Origin: Ilyonectria destructans
Lineage: Eukaryota; Ascomycota; Sordariomycetes; Hypocreales; Nectriaceae
DNA length: 64,000 nucleotides
Reading direction: 5' to 3'
NCBI GenBank assembly: GCA_020740775.1
Contig: JAHEWK010000011.1
Span: 2,356,001 to 2,420,000 of the forward strand
The translations under genes were made by a program, and so were the position numbers. Under the pieces are notes generated by a model, which saw nothing but the letters and a program-made list of their open reading frames with translations, ran no database searches and had not been told where the DNA came from. Positions 10,273 to 20,988 of the stretch are shown piece after piece (within the stretch, counting starts at the first letter, position 1; every line of letters begins with the position of its first letter).

Positions 10273-11337
10273 TCACCTCCTTCTAACGATCTTCACGAGA
10301 CCGTACTTGTCAATGCTTGCCGTCTCGTTGCCCATCATCCACATGCCTCCGTTGGAGTTGTGCTCCGTGTCGACTCCGCCACCCTTGTGCGCCTTCTCCA
10401 TCTCTTCGCGGAACTTGGTCTTGGGCTTGCCGGCCTTGACGCGCTGCTTCTCGAAGAAGACGTAGGCCGCGTAGTATGTGATGTTGGTGTTGCCGTCGAT
10501 GACGCCGCTGCGGCCCATGAAGGAGCGCAGGTTGGCCGCCGACACCTTCCGGTCGTCGGTGAAAGTCTTGGAGATCTCGCGCACCAGGGCGGCCTGGGTG
10601 ACGCCGTCCTTGGCTAGGAGCGCGCGGATCTTCTTGCGCACCTCGTCGCAGGTGTCGAAGATGGGGACGCTGTTGGACTGCTCCTTGGGCAGCGACACGT
10701 CGCCGACGTCGAACAACTCGGCCGCCTTCTGCGTGCTCTCGGCCGTCTTGGGCTTCTTGGGCTTGGTGACCTTGAGCGGGAGGCCCTGCAGCTCGCGCTT
10801 CTTGAAGAAGGCGCACGCCTTGAAGTACGTGTCGCAGCCTTCGCCGTCCCAGGTGCCGGTGCGGTTCATGAAGGAGCCATAGGCCTTGGAGCTGACGCCG
10901 ATGGCATCTTGGAACTGACCGATCTTCATGGCGCCGGAGTCGATCCAGGTGCGGATCTTGCGGCGCACCGCGTTGCAAGTGTCGGCGCGAGTTGGCCCCA
11001 GGCGCTCGTCATCCGAGTCAATCTCCTCGACATTCTCTGGGAACAGATCCTCCTTGGTCTCGACGACATCTGACTTGCGCTTCCTGGAAGCTGGTTTCGC
11101 TGCGGCCGGGACAGGTGCAGCGACTGGTACAGGCGTAGGGGTCTGCGGCACCTTGCCCGCATTATTGGACCCCGGCGCAACATTCTCGTTTGTCGGGCCT
11201 GGCGGCGACTGGTTTCCATTTGCCAACTTGGGAAGCGCATTCGGCGCGAGGCCGGGACGAGGGGCGACTGGCATGATATTGGTGTTGAAGGTGGCGAGCG
11301 CGCGCGTCGGCGACCACGACCACCCGGCAGAAGACAT
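10273..11337 (-). CDS. Tandem DUF7726-domain protein
   Basis: This single-exon gene encodes 354 residues. After a Pro/Ala-rich N-terminus, a basic KRKSD patch (about residue 87) and an acidic EEIDSDDE segment come two copies of one domain, at about 115-190 and 225-310. Each copy starts with TC(N/D)xVRxKI and contains an (S/A)xxxxSFMxRxG motif followed by an aromatic-rich TYF or TYYAAYVFFEK helix. This matches the fungal DUF7726 family, whose function is unknown; the helical pattern suggests a helix-turn-helix-like fold, possibly DNA-binding. The basic patch would suit nuclear location. The protein has high Lys content and a conserved-looking C-terminus (YGLVKIVRRR). The family is recognised from memory; the DNA-binding idea is inference. 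Confidence 0.8.
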   Translation of the reverse strand: MSSAGWSWSPTRALATFNTNIMPVAPRPGLAPNALPKLANGNQSPPGPTNENVAPGSNNAGKVPQTPTPVPVAAPVPAAAKPASRKRKSDVVETKEDLFPENVEEIDSDDERLGPTRADTCNAVRRKIRTWIDSGAMKIGQFQDAIGVSSKAYGSFMNRTGTWDGEGCDTYFKACAFFKKRELQGLPLKVTKPKKPKTAESTQKAAELFDVGDVSLPKEQSNSVPIFDTCDEVRKKIRALLAKDGVTQAALVREISKTFTDDRKVSAANLRSFMGRSGVIDGNTNITYYAAYVFFEKQRVKAGKPKTKFREEMEKAHKGGGVDTEHNSNGGMWMMGNETASIDKYGLVKIVRRR

Positions 11338-12861
11338 GTTGCAATGTTGTGCAAGCCAGTAGATACTCGAGAGAATGCGGTACAGTGAAGTATTTGTTGC
11401 TGCACCACGACGACCAATGATCTGTGATGGCTGGCGAGCTGGCGATATTCTATGATGACGTCGATTGATGTCTAATGGCCGTTCGCACCTCCGCCTCCGA
11501 CTGTTATTGTGTTTGACGCGTCTGCACTATAACTTGTATCGATCCGTTTTCTGTGGGCGGGGTATGATACTGTGCGCTGCAAGTGTACATCACATTGCTT
11601 TTTTGGTCGCTGGCGCATTTTCTACTGGCTTAATTAGTACCAGCCTCGGTTGTATTTAGCCCCAATTCGACACCGGCCTGTCGGCGGCGGAGCCGGTCGG
11701 GTCGGAGCGGGGCTCCGGAGCCGGAGCAGCGGATTTGAATTACCGGGTACGCTACAGGGCCAGAGGTCAGATGAGATGAGATGCGATGCGATGAAAGGAC
11801 TTAAAAAACCGCACTTGAGCCTGGACTTCCCCATGGGTGATCCCCCGGAATGGGTCCTGGCCGTCAATGTGACATCTCCCCGCAGTATGCTCCGTTCTTG
11901 GATGCATCCGCCTTCTTCGGGGACTACAGAGTGGAACTCTTTGTTGGCGGGGGGTCAGCAGAATTAATCTTCTGCGGCACATGGACATGCTCGGCAATGG
12001 ATACGGGACCCCATGGACGGCCAGAGAGAGTCAGCAGGGTTGTGGCGAGGTTGTGTTTCCATTGAGGCAAATGATCATGTACATCAAACGCAACAAGGTT
12101 GGGGCGTACGGAGTTGTCGTCATGTTGACCCAAGAGTTATGTAACGAAAATGAGCGTCATCCGGGCTGGTTATGACTTCAATTTCGGTTGATGTACTAGG
12201 TAGTCTGGATCTATCACCAAATAGTGCACCCGGCCGAGAGAAGAGTAGCCAGCTAAGAGAAGATGGCGGAAATGGCTGGGACCGGAGGGACGTCGTCGAG
12301 CCACTAGCCTCAGATTTCCAAACTACGCGAGAAGTAGAAGAGGGGGCGTTACAACTCTCCGCAGCCGTCGAGTTAGCTCGTACTCCAAGGAAAGTAACCG
12401 CGCCTCTCCTCCAACCCCAGTTTGTTCGATACTCCCTGTTGCCTTGTGGAGCTCGTGCGACCAAGTCCAAGGTGGAGCTGTGGGGACTCGTGGCATGACT
12501 CGCTTCAGGGCTACACAGGCTGAGCGTGGGGGAATCCGAGGATGGTTGTACAAGCTCGTGGGGGTTATATGTCGAAAGGAGGCGCCTGATCGACTCCCAT
12601 TCGACGGCTAGCTGATGGCTGATGGCGGCGGAATTCCTCGGCCGAGATGCTCACCAGATGTTGCTTTGCCTCCCTGACCGCTATCCCTTTCCTCGGGCAA
12701 CCTTAGCCCGGATGAGCTGGTATAAGATGGACGCGGAGGTCCTAATCATTGCTCCTATCTGAGAGAATATCCTGTGCTGGTTATTGACTTTTGACCTGCT
12801 TCTTTCTGCTGCTGCTCCCGTATTTACTGCCTACCACGTCAGAATCTAAAATCGCCACATC
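11338..12861. other. 1.5-kb divergent intergenic region, shared promoter space
   Basis: This separates two divergent starts (11337 on the - strand, 12862 on the + strand). Open frames of up to 144 codons occur on both strands but overlap each other and lack family resemblance. A short direct reiteration (gatgagatgagatgcgatgcgatga) lies near 11770. The last 90 bp before 12862 are C/T-rich, fitting the aldolase leader. Confidence 0.4.
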
Positions 12862-13851
12862 ATGACCGCCTCCGCTGGAGCAAGGAACAATGGCACCACC
12901 AGCCATCCTTCTGGTCCATCACCCACTCCTCTGAATGAGGGCATCTACGTCCCAACAGTGGCCTTCTTCACTCCTGAAGATACTGTCGACATTGCAACCA
13001 CGCAAGCCCACGCAGCTCGCCTTGCGAAGACAGGCATCGCCGGCCTCGTAACACATGGGTCCAATGGCGAAGCTGTTCACCTCGACCGCGCAGAGCGACA
13101 AGCAATTACCAAAGCTACTAGGTCTGCGTTAGATGCTTCTGGTAAACCTCATATGCCTTTGATTGCAGGCTGTGGCGCACAATCCACCCGAGAGACCATT
13201 CTGCTCTGCAAGGACGCTGCCAGCTCAGGGGCCAGTCATGCCCTCGTCCTATCGCCGGCATACTACGGCGGCCTGCTTACAACGGACCTGATTCTTGAGC
13301 ACTTCCGCGCAGTGGCGGATGCGAGCCCGATTCCAATCCTCATTTATAACTTCCCCGCCGCGTGTAGCGGCCTGGACATCAGCTCAGACAGCATTCTTGC
13401 CCTGTCAAAACACCCCAACATCGTCGGGGTCAAGCTGACTTGCGGAAACACTGGAAAACTGGCTAGAGTTGTGGCGGGAACCAAGGGGACCTCGTTCCGG
13501 ACCTTTGGCGGGAGTGTTGACTTTACTATCCAGACACTGGCCGTCGGTGGACATGGCATCATTGGTGGCACGGCAAACGTTGCTCCCAGGGCGTGCGTGC
13601 GGGTCATGCAACTCTGGACAGACGGCAGACAGGAGGAAGCTCGGGGACTACAGGAGATTGTAGCTCGGGGCGATTGGGCCGCGATCAAGGGAGGTTTCGT
13701 GTCGGTCAAGGCCGCCCTGCAACGCTATTACGGCTACGGAGGCAGCCCCAGGAAGCCCTGCGCTTTTCTGGAGGGAAAGGCTCTCGAGTCGCAGTTGGCA
13801 GAGTTCTCAGAGCTGCTAGATGTGGAGAGGACGTTGGAAGGATCTAGTTAG
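12862..13851 (+). CDS. Dihydrodipicolinate synthase-family class I aldolase
   Basis: This intronless gene encodes 329 residues, the usual length for the DapA/NAL superfamily TIM barrel. Signature elements are present: the THGSNGEA substrate loop, Tyr162 in the IYNFP motif, and the Schiff-base Lys191 in GVKLTCGN, followed by a glycine-rich GGHGIIGG strand. Fungi make lysine by the alpha-aminoadipate route, so a biosynthetic DapA role is unlikely. Closer functional candidates are 4-hydroxy-2-oxoglutarate aldolase or 2-keto-3-deoxy-L-galactonate aldolase of D-galacturonate breakdown (LGA1/GaaC type); the GSNGE loop is shared with HOGA1-type enzymes. The start ATG has an A at -3 and is followed by a short Ser/Thr-rich tail before the barrel. 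The enzyme is probably cytosolic. The family is confident; the substrate is not. Confidence 0.85.
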   Translation: MTASAGARNNGTTSHPSGPSPTPLNEGIYVPTVAFFTPEDTVDIATTQAHAARLAKTGIAGLVTHGSNGEAVHLDRAERQAITKATRSALDASGKPHMPLIAGCGAQSTRETILLCKDAASSGASHALVLSPAYYGGLLTTDLILEHFRAVADASPIPILIYNFPAACSGLDISSDSILALSKHPNIVGVKLTCGNTGKLARVVAGTKGTSFRTFGGSVDFTIQTLAVGGHGIIGGTANVAPRACVRVMQLWTDGRQEEARGLQEIVARGDWAAIKGGFVSVKAALQRYYGYGGSPRKPCAFLEGKALESQLAEFSELLDVERTLEGSS

Positions 13852-14957
13852 ATGATTGCCGCCACTGAGAGGGAATCGGGTTAGGTCAGGCTTCAAGTTG
13901 GAAATGGCGTTAATGCAAGATCTTCTGGTTAGCAAGTTGGAATCTCCACCATCTACCTACTAATAAGGAGTGAGTCGTGGGTATTGTGCCGAGGCTGTTC
14001 CTTGTGGCTTTGATCGTCACTCGATGTTACTTTGCGTCCCGCTCCTGAATTCGCCCACTTCCAAGGGCGAGAGATTTGGGCGGTTGCGGCGTGCAAACGG
14101 GTTCTAGAAACAGTCACCGATATCCCCAAATAGCGGCAGACAAAGAATATCGCCTCAAGAACGGGTAGGTGATGGTCGTCCTTCTCCTCAAGTTGCCACA
14201 CCCCACGTCTTACGCTCCCACGCCCTAAGGCGTAGCAGACGGCAATGCAGGCAACCCCCAAACTGGCCGCCAGATGCAACCCAGCATGCAGGATAAATTT
14301 CCGTGTCCCAAAGATCTCTCTGGCGGAAAATAACTCCTCCAGCCGAGCTCTGCGGGTCCGTTCTAAACCCGGCGAGCTGGGTCCAAACATTTAGCGGAGT
14401 AGCATGGGATCCTAGTATGTAATGCTTTTGAGGCAATTGGTTCCTGGAAATCTTATTATGTAGGTCATACCACCACCCCCACGGACGAGTCGATCTATCG
14501 AGAACCATGACATGTGTACAAAGTGTGCTATTCTGTCTTGTATTAAACAATAGTATACCATAACCCTGCGGTACAATTTTATACATCACGTCGAGTATTT
14601 TCTCCCCTCTGCAAACCTAGCACACTCCCCTCAGCGCGAACGCAAGCACACACTCTTCAGCACGATCGCAACAACACATGCCATAGCGTTTCTGGCTGGG
14701 ACCAACCATGCTCTGGTGTTCATCACCTGAGCTTGCCTTATTGTCCCTGTCCAAAAGAACAGCGTTTTTCGCAAGCTCCCTTCAGATGCTAAGGGTCGCG
14801 GGGGTGTCTATGTCCTGGCCCTTGACAAGCGGCGTCGCTCCCAAATGCACGATGCATTATGTATAAGAGGCACCATCGTCGTCGAGCCTAATTGATTAAA
14901 TCGTTTTCTCTCCACCGCATCGATTGAAACTCCCACTGTTAGCTTCAGAGTCCTTCA
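13852..14957. other. Intergenic, no gene recognised
   Basis: The open frames here (largest 145 codons on the - strand) overlap each other and show no family resemblance or splice structure. Confidence 0.35.
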
Positions 14958-15130
14958 ATGGCTGGCCTCGATCCTGAAGCTCTGCGGAGGATCCTCCTCC
15001 TCGTTACCACGGGCGGTTTCACCCACGCGGCCGCATTTCATCGTCGCCGATTTTTTCGCCGAGCACGCGGCCCGCGGCATGCTGCATCAGTTCGGCGTCC
15101 AGGTGGCCCCTCTATTCGTTAGTCTACGAT
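14958..15130 (+). pseudogene. UDP-glycosyltransferase relic with an internal deletion
   Basis: An ATG at 14958 opens a frame giving MAGLDPEALRRILLLV then TTGGFTHAA, which resembles the N-terminus of fungal UDP-glycosyltransferases. The match stops at about 15035. In the next frame the sequence at once reads HFIVADFFAEHAARGMLHQF, a segment normally found roughly 110-130 residues later in that family, and ends at a TAG. The middle of the N-terminal domain therefore seems deleted with a frame change, and the rest of the enzyme, including the UDP-binding C-terminal domain, is missing. It cannot make an active enzyme. The family assignment is from memory of the motif pair and is moderate. Confidence 0.5.
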
Positions 15131-15316
15131 AGACGTCACCAAAACATCTCCGTACGAAGGCTGGTGCAGGAAGTTTGACAACTTCCCAAGGTATAGGCAC
15201 ACATCGGCCTACAGGATAAAACAGTGTAGGCGGTGTATTTTAATACCTACCTAATCAGCCCCTCAGATGTTTATTATTTAGTACTTAGGTAATATACTAA
15301 AGTATAATTTTTATTT

Positions 15317-16330
15317 CTAATAGTAAGAGTTTAATGCTATTGCTTGCTTTAGGTAGTTAATCGGTTGTAGATTATACTGTGTTGGGGCTGTTCTGATACT
15401 ATTGACGTTATTAAACTTCCTGCGCCAGCCTTCATACTGATTGTAGATAAATCTCACGACTACAAGAATAAGGATTCTATACTGAATGCCACTATTCGAG
15501 CCTTCAAGTACACCCACAGATTCCTCTTGACTGGAACGTCTATTTTCAACAGGTGGGACCACTTCGCGGGCCAGGCGGCAAGCCCTTGGGAGCCTCCAAG
15601 CCGAAGAAGGAATTGACGAGGACAAGGTAATCAGGCTTAGTCTGAATGGGCAGCGAGTAGTTGAAGTCAGCAGCTCTACGCATCCGCTTGGTCCAGCCGA
15701 TGCAGTGCAACAGCTGGGGCAAGGCGCGGACCAGGACGAATTCGTTAGGGAAGCGAGGCCAGCGAGGCGTGCTAGGACGTGATGATCATCTCCATCTGGA
15801 AGCCCGGTTGGCCTGGATTGTACGAGGAGGGTGTCATGACGTAGGACATCTGTGGCCACACGCAGCGAATGTAGTCTTTTGGGTGGTGCCAGGAATTCTT
15901 TTCCAGCTTCCTCTACTCCGAAGCATCCCCTGCCAGATTTCCAGAGCAGCAGTCAACGCCGTGAGAGACTTTCCTAGTCCGAAAGCATCGCAGAGAAACC
16001 CTTGTCTGAAGTTGGGTTGTGCAAGCACCTTCAATTTCTCTTTGCCCCTTGCCTGCCAAAGTTTGAGTTGCGTTTGAAGGCCAGGGACTGTTATTGGCAT
16101 TCGATCAATACTTAACAGAGAGTCCTACCAATAGCAGTACGATGGCGCAATGCAGTGCGGAATCTACATAGGAGGAACTTGCCATGTGCTGATTGACATT
16201 GGAACTATTCAACAGATCCAAAATGTCCAGTGGCTGGTTGAAGATCTTGATATATTCCGATGTTCCTTTTTCTGTCCACCCTGGTAGACGGTTGGATTGC
16301 TTTGCGGAAAAGCAGGCGATTTATATTTAG
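15317..16330 (-). pseudogene. SNF2-family ATPase relic
   Basis: Read on the - strand, the segments occur in the order expected at the start of a SNF2 ATPase. First comes EYIKIFNQPLDILDLL, then VNQHMASSSYVDSALHCAI (about 16280-16150). After a frame change near 16125 come IDRMPITVPGLQTQLKLWQ and GFLCDAFGLGKSLTALTAAL, a degenerate Walker A region (usual form ADEMGLGKT). Downstream of about 15834 the frame breaks again and only AT-rich, loosely protein-like sequence remains to about 15317; no DEAH box or helicase C domain is visible. It is a decayed fragment, not a working remodeller. The start of the acidic gene lies just upstream on the same strand, so that gene might be the original N-terminal exon. 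Confidence 0.5.
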
Positions 16331-16418
16331 AGTGTGTTTAAAGATGAAGGATAGCCCGCGATTTTGTTAACTACCTTGGCAACGCAACACTCCCAGCTTT
16401 GCTGCCCGCATTTATACT

Positions 16419-17015
16419 TCAAGTATCCATATCCTCGTCGTCGCTGTCATTATGTGAACCATCTTCTCCAGAAAAGGTCTTGCTCGGATGCTGATACGAG
16501 CTCTCAGCATCGTCCTCAGAGGACGCCATTCCAGTGCGTTCGTCGTCGTCCTCTTCACTGTCTGTCTCGCTGTGCTCTTCAGGTTCCGGTACGAACTCAT
16601 CATCTCCATCGAGTGAAGACTCGGAATCATCGATAAAAGATGCCATCTCATCGTCGGTCTCATCCACCAATCGCGCCTCTAATCCGTCACCTTCTGAGTC
16701 TTGTTGTTCGTGTCCGTCTTGTGCTTCATCTTCTGCCTCTGACGGGCTTGGAAATTCGTAAGCAGGTGCTTTCAGAACAGCATGTTGTTGCTACCAAGTA
16801 AAATAACATGAGTAAATGATCTACACGATGCGTGGATGAGTTGTACAACTCACGCTGGCTCCGACTGTCTGGTTGCGAATCGCCCGATACTGTTGTTCTG
16901 CTTCGGCTTCCGATTTTTTTGGTCGGATCTCCAGCACAACATCGGCAAATGCCTTGAGTTCACTTCTACTTTTGAAGCTATACTTCGCGAGGAATGCTGG
17001 CTCTGGAGGAGGCAT
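16419..17015 (-). CDS. Small acidic protein of unknown function
   Basis: There are two exons, 16854-17015 and 16419-16790. The intron (16791-16853) has a GTGAGT donor and a GGTAG acceptor and is phase 0. The 177-residue product starts MPPPEPAFLAKYSFKSRSEL with a short mixed-charge helical region (to about residue 55), followed by about 120 residues that are overwhelmingly Asp, Glu and Ser. Such tails occur in histone chaperones, nucleolar proteins and the N-termini of SNF2-like ATPases. The gene is divergent from the damaged unknown gene at 17111, with only about 95 bp between starts, and sits next to the SNF2 relic on its own strand. It could be an orphan gene or the surviving 5' end of that relic. 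I do not recognise a family. Confidence 0.55.
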
Positions 17016-17110
17016 GATGTTGATAATGGATGATGACAGGCTAAGCAACTCAAAAGGTGCCAACAAACGGTGATGTGTTGATGAATGAAGACTGATTTTG
17101 GAACAGTTGA

Positions 17111-19292
17111 ATGCTTCTCCGAGCTTTGGTACCTTATCGACTGAGTGATTCACTGCACCCAAATCGATGCCTGGAATGTCTGCCTTGGAGTTGGCGTCAA
17201 CTCATCAATATTACTTGGGTTCTTACGTTTCTCCCCTCAACTAATTCTTTTCTGCTTTTCAAGCGAAAGGTCGACGAAATCGCACCCTCAACATCGTCCA
17301 CTATCGAGAAGACTGATTTCATCGCGTTTCATGACCACATTCTCAGTCCACATTCTCGGTCTAACTGCTACTCTTGGCCATCACTCGTTGGCTTCACCTT
17401 TGCGCTCATTCTCCATAATCGGCATCGCCATTCCCGACAGACTCTTCCTTCTCTAATCTCACCACTCCACGCACCCTGCGACCGCGGAGTTGCTTTCAAC
17501 TTTAGACTGTGGGGCTATCGACATGGTCGAAGTAGCCGCCAGCGTTATCGTGTCATTCGGATACGCAACGACGGGAAAGGTGCCAGCAGCAAAGCAGCTG
17601 TGTCGACATTGGGAACCGACGATACCACTGGTGCTGGCCAAGCATGGAGCAAAGAAGAGTTGGACATCGACGGCACGTACAAGGGCAATCTCGTGGTCGT
17701 CGTCGGAGAACTTCTGCCAGACGTTCCAGATAACACTGTGAAGACATTCAAGCGGATGAGCGCCTTTGACTTCGATCACCACACAATCATCTCGACCTTG
17801 CTCAATCTGCCCATCGTCGTCCGAAGACTGGAAGACGAGAGGACCAACTTGTTCCTTCTCCAGGACAAGAAGGATGGTCTGTGCAAGATTGCACAGCTTC
17901 CTCTCACAAGTAGAGACAAGATTGTGTGGTACAGCGAGTGGACAGTTGGCGATGACGCCACTCAGGCTAAAAATCGACAGAACAATTGGAGGAACAAAAT
18001 ATCAAGTTTCTGCCAGTCTTACCAGGAAGAACACCAGGACAACTTCTTGGATATTATCAAGACTGACGGCATCAAACTTGCCCCTCAATCGACGATGGTT
18101 ATCGACCCTTTTGAGAAGTTGATTTCTTCCTTGCTGACCGGATGGTCACTCTACGATCTGATGGGATCAACAAATTACATTGACCAGATGCGGGCCTCTC
18201 TATATGATGCTCTTGGAAAGATGTTGAAATTGGAGTCCACCGAAGAAGAAGAGGCGGCTGGAATCTTGCGGCACTTGATCAACAGCAAGGAAAAATTCCA
18301 GTATGATGAAGCCGAAGAAGCGGCAAGTGCCTAAGAAGTGAGTCACTTGCACCATACAGACCCATCTGCTATGTAGATGGTAGCTAATACACAGAGCAGG
18401 TCCTCTCGCCATCCATCCCCGAAGGAGTTGAAACGACAAATGTGAACGCCGAGCTACTAATGCACCTGGCCTGTGGCATTCGCGAAGGGGAGCTGCTCGA
18501 CCCCGTCATGGAAGAAGCATCGTACATCTCGTTCATCAAGACCTTCTGTAAGCTCTATGCTCACATGGGAGCTCGGGGCATCTCGGAGCGCGAAGAGGCC
18601 ATTCGGTTGGCCCATTGTCTGGCATTTCCTTCCCCAAACCAACCACTTCCCCCAGCGACCTTGTGCAGGATATTGAAGCGGACCAGCGGAGACTTTTCCT
18701 CTTGGTAGAGCAATTCAGCCACTTGAAGGTCATGCAAATCCAAGCCTTAAAGGTATGGATGCAGCAAGGTCGCGACTATTTCCCCGGTCACTGCCACATC
18801 GCACCCGGCACGAAGGTCGAAAGTATGCGCGATCACTTTGAACAGATTCTGAATGAGAAAGATCACGACGCCAAGATCAGCCGCATCGAAGAAGTACTTC
18901 ATTTCTTCACTTTACACAGCCAGGCCCCCTGTTATCAGGTTATCCAGGCACTTGAATGTGAGCGGGATGGATTGAATGGTATCAAAGAGCAGCTGACCCG
19001 CGAGTCTATTGGTATTGATAACGACAACGAGGGAGCGATTCTGACGAGGACGCTTAGAAGAAGCTTGGTGGGACTTGGGGGCGAGGCCAGGATGTGGATT
19101 GCAAGGGCATCTGGAAGCACACTCGGCTCTGTTCTGCGTGTTGCTCCGCGCGTTGGGTGGATTGAATCGCAGGACTTTGCTAGTTACATACGGATTCTTC
19201 GAAGTAGAGCCATGACTGACACGCTATTTATTCCGCACACCAGTCCAGCTATTCAGCTATCTGGAGCCTTATTTGCATCAAACCTCCGTTGA
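17111..19292 (+). pseudogene. Unknown multi-exon gene, probably damaged
   Basis: Three blocks read as protein: 17111-18322, 18400 to about 18656, and about 18650-19292. Blocks 1 and 2 join in phase 0 across a likely GC-AG intron (18323-18399; GCAAGT donor, GCTAATA branch, GAGCAG acceptor), which removes a TAA at 18332. Blocks 2 and 3 are in different frames, with the shift at or near a run of five C at about 18649; no good intron fits, so this is a one-base frameshift or an assembly error. The best protein-like parts are RLEDERTNLFLLQDKKDG, MEEASYISFIKTFCKLYAHM and FLLVEQFSHLKVMQIQALKV. No known domain is recognised. The start is uncertain: the first 350 bp look leader-like and could be non-coding. 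Segments of this gene recur, rearranged, at 39.4-39.9 kb. Confidence 0.45.
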
Positions 19293-20034
19293 TGCTGCAT
19301 TACATAGCCAGAGGGAGAAGATAGACAATAAAGCCTCCTCTATCCTGGAAATCTGCATGTATTTCTCTTTGAGGCGTTTGCCTACGTCAATTTGGGAGCC
19401 TGGTTGACGAGACTCCTTCTAAGCAAGCTCAAGCACCTCCAGCACCCAGTCAATCTTCGGGCAAAGGTCTGATAGAGCCTCGGGGTCGGGAATATGTTGG
19501 GTTAACAACCCACTCTTGTGCACTGGAGTGTTCAAACAGGTCCAGGTGAGCATGATCAAGAGCTCAACGATCGTAGTCGCTGGGTACGCCAGGGCTCCAA
19601 CCTTCTCCCTTCGAAAAATACTATCACCATGCTCGAAGTGCTGGCGATGATGACTTGGGGTGTCTGTAAAGACCAGGTCTGGCGTCACCAAACCGATTAT
19701 TGTATTGAAGAAAGAGTACCTAGAGCGCCCAGGCATTTGCCACTCTAAAACAAAGAACAACTATTACTGCATGTGCAATGCAAGCCTCTACCAGGGCCAT
19801 ACCGGGCACCATACCGAGGGCCGTCCTGAAGCCCGTAAGGAAGTCCATGCCATATCATATCAGAGGCTCTATCCAGAGCAAAAGCCAAAAGCAAATCATG
19901 GGTCGTCATTCGACGACGGGTATCTGACTGTGATGCGAGTTCTCGACTCCGAATCACTGTGTTCCAAAGTGCGCCTGTCCGCACTTCCGTCTACCCTCAA
20001 ACTCCAGGAATCCGCAATGAAAAGCACTCGAAGC
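19293..20034. other. Intergenic with one weak 113-codon frame on the - strand
   Basis: A - strand frame at 19419-19760 encodes a plausible but unrecognised 113-residue protein (for example EVGALAYPATT-like and PKIDWVLEVLEL stretches). It has no supporting splice or start context. A + strand frame at 19660-20091 overlaps it. Neither is called as a gene. Confidence 0.25.
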
Positions 20035-20988
20035 TCAAAGCCCAGCGGAAAAGAAGTTTCGGATCATCCCCACAGCGCGTACAAATCCTGACCGTGACTT
20101 CGTCGCGCCGTCTTTGTCGACAACACCTTCCAGGAGTTTCGCAGCCTTGCCCTGCGGCTGGCTGCAGATGTCGATTCGGGTAACGAAGTTGGGGGCGGAT
20201 CTGGGAGCTGCGCGACCGTAACAAGCAATGAGTGGGTTTCCGCGTGTGAGTGTCGTCGTTGAGTCTAGGCCGCGGAACTCCACCATGCGTCTTGGGCGGC
20301 CCTGATATTCATTTTCAGGTGAAACACCCACAAGAAGGTCTGGTGGTGGCACGTTGTCCTCGTCCGAAAGGCTGCCAGAGGAGTTGCGAGTAGCAAGAGT
20401 GATACGGCTTGGGTTGCCAGAGGCGAGAGTAGTTCCACTCGGGTGGTTGCGTGCGTATCGGAGAGTCGCCTTCGTTCTGGCTGCGGTACGGGCTCGAGAG
20501 TTTCGGTCACTCCAAGCTAACATGCGTCTTCCGCGTGGCATCTCAACGCCGTTTTCGTCTGAGTCGCTCTCCAGTTCAACAACCCGTGCAGCTGTGACCA
20601 AGAAGGGCTGGGGCTTCTCTCGTGGAGGGAGGACCATCTTGACAAAGTACTTCTCGGCAAAGTTCTTCTTGTATGTGGCGAAGTGTTCAAGAGCCGCGGC
20701 TTCTCTCAAGCGGCGAATCTGCTCGTTTTCGGCATTCTCAAACCCGATCAACATGGAAGCGAACCAAGACGGGCAGGAGTGGTTGTTTTCGCAGCCAAAG
20801 AGAACCGGAGCCTGGACCCTCTTGGCGTAATGACATTGCCGTGGGTTGGGCATCCATCTTGGTTGATTATATCGAATTGCGTGGCGGACCTGTAGCATAA
20901 AGAAGTCGCATACAACCGGGAAGCGCTCCTGGGCGAAGCCGCAGTAGCAGCACCGAGGCAACACGATCTTACACATCTTGAAGGTCAA
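20035..20988 (-). CDS. Orphan Cys-rich protein, unknown function
   Basis: This single exon encodes up to 317 residues; the second ATG (giving MCKIVLPRCCYCGF) is an equally good start. The first 75 residues hold eight cysteines (C6, C13, C14, C16, C27, a QCHYAK Cys, a GCENNHSC pair), a pattern that could bind zinc, as in many short fungal orphan proteins. The middle is helical (MLIGFENAENEQIRRLREAA). The C-terminal half is Ser/Arg-rich and contains an approximate 10-11-residue repeat, NHPSGTTLASG, NPSRITLATR, NSSGSLSDE. There are no membrane helices or signal peptide. It lies in the accessory stretch next to the damaged unknown gene. I cannot assign a function. Confidence 0.55.
   Translation of the reverse strand: MTFKMCKIVLPRCCYCGFAQERFPVVCDFFMLQVRHAIRYNQPRWMPNPRQCHYAKRVQAPVLFGCENNHSCPSWFASMLIGFENAENEQIRRLREAAALEHFATYKKNFAEKYFVKMVLPPREKPQPFLVTAARVVELESDSDENGVEMPRGRRMLAWSDRNSRARTAARTKATLRYARNHPSGTTLASGNPSRITLATRNSSGSLSDEDNVPPPDLLVGVSPENEYQGRPRRMVEFRGLDSTTTLTRGNPLIACYGRAAPRSAPNFVTRIDICSQPQGKAAKLLEGVVDKDGATKSRSGFVRAVGMIRNFFSAGL

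Noticed and set aside
14188..14589. 133-codon - strand frame
   Set aside because: Trp/Arg-rich mixed sequence without family resemblance and overlapping another chance frame at 13953-14390.
15317..15859. 180-codon - strand frame taken as an independent gene
   Set aside because: It runs from SNF2-relic sequence into an AT-rich tract, with Ser/Thr-rich low-quality sequence and no domain; better explained as part of the decayed locus.
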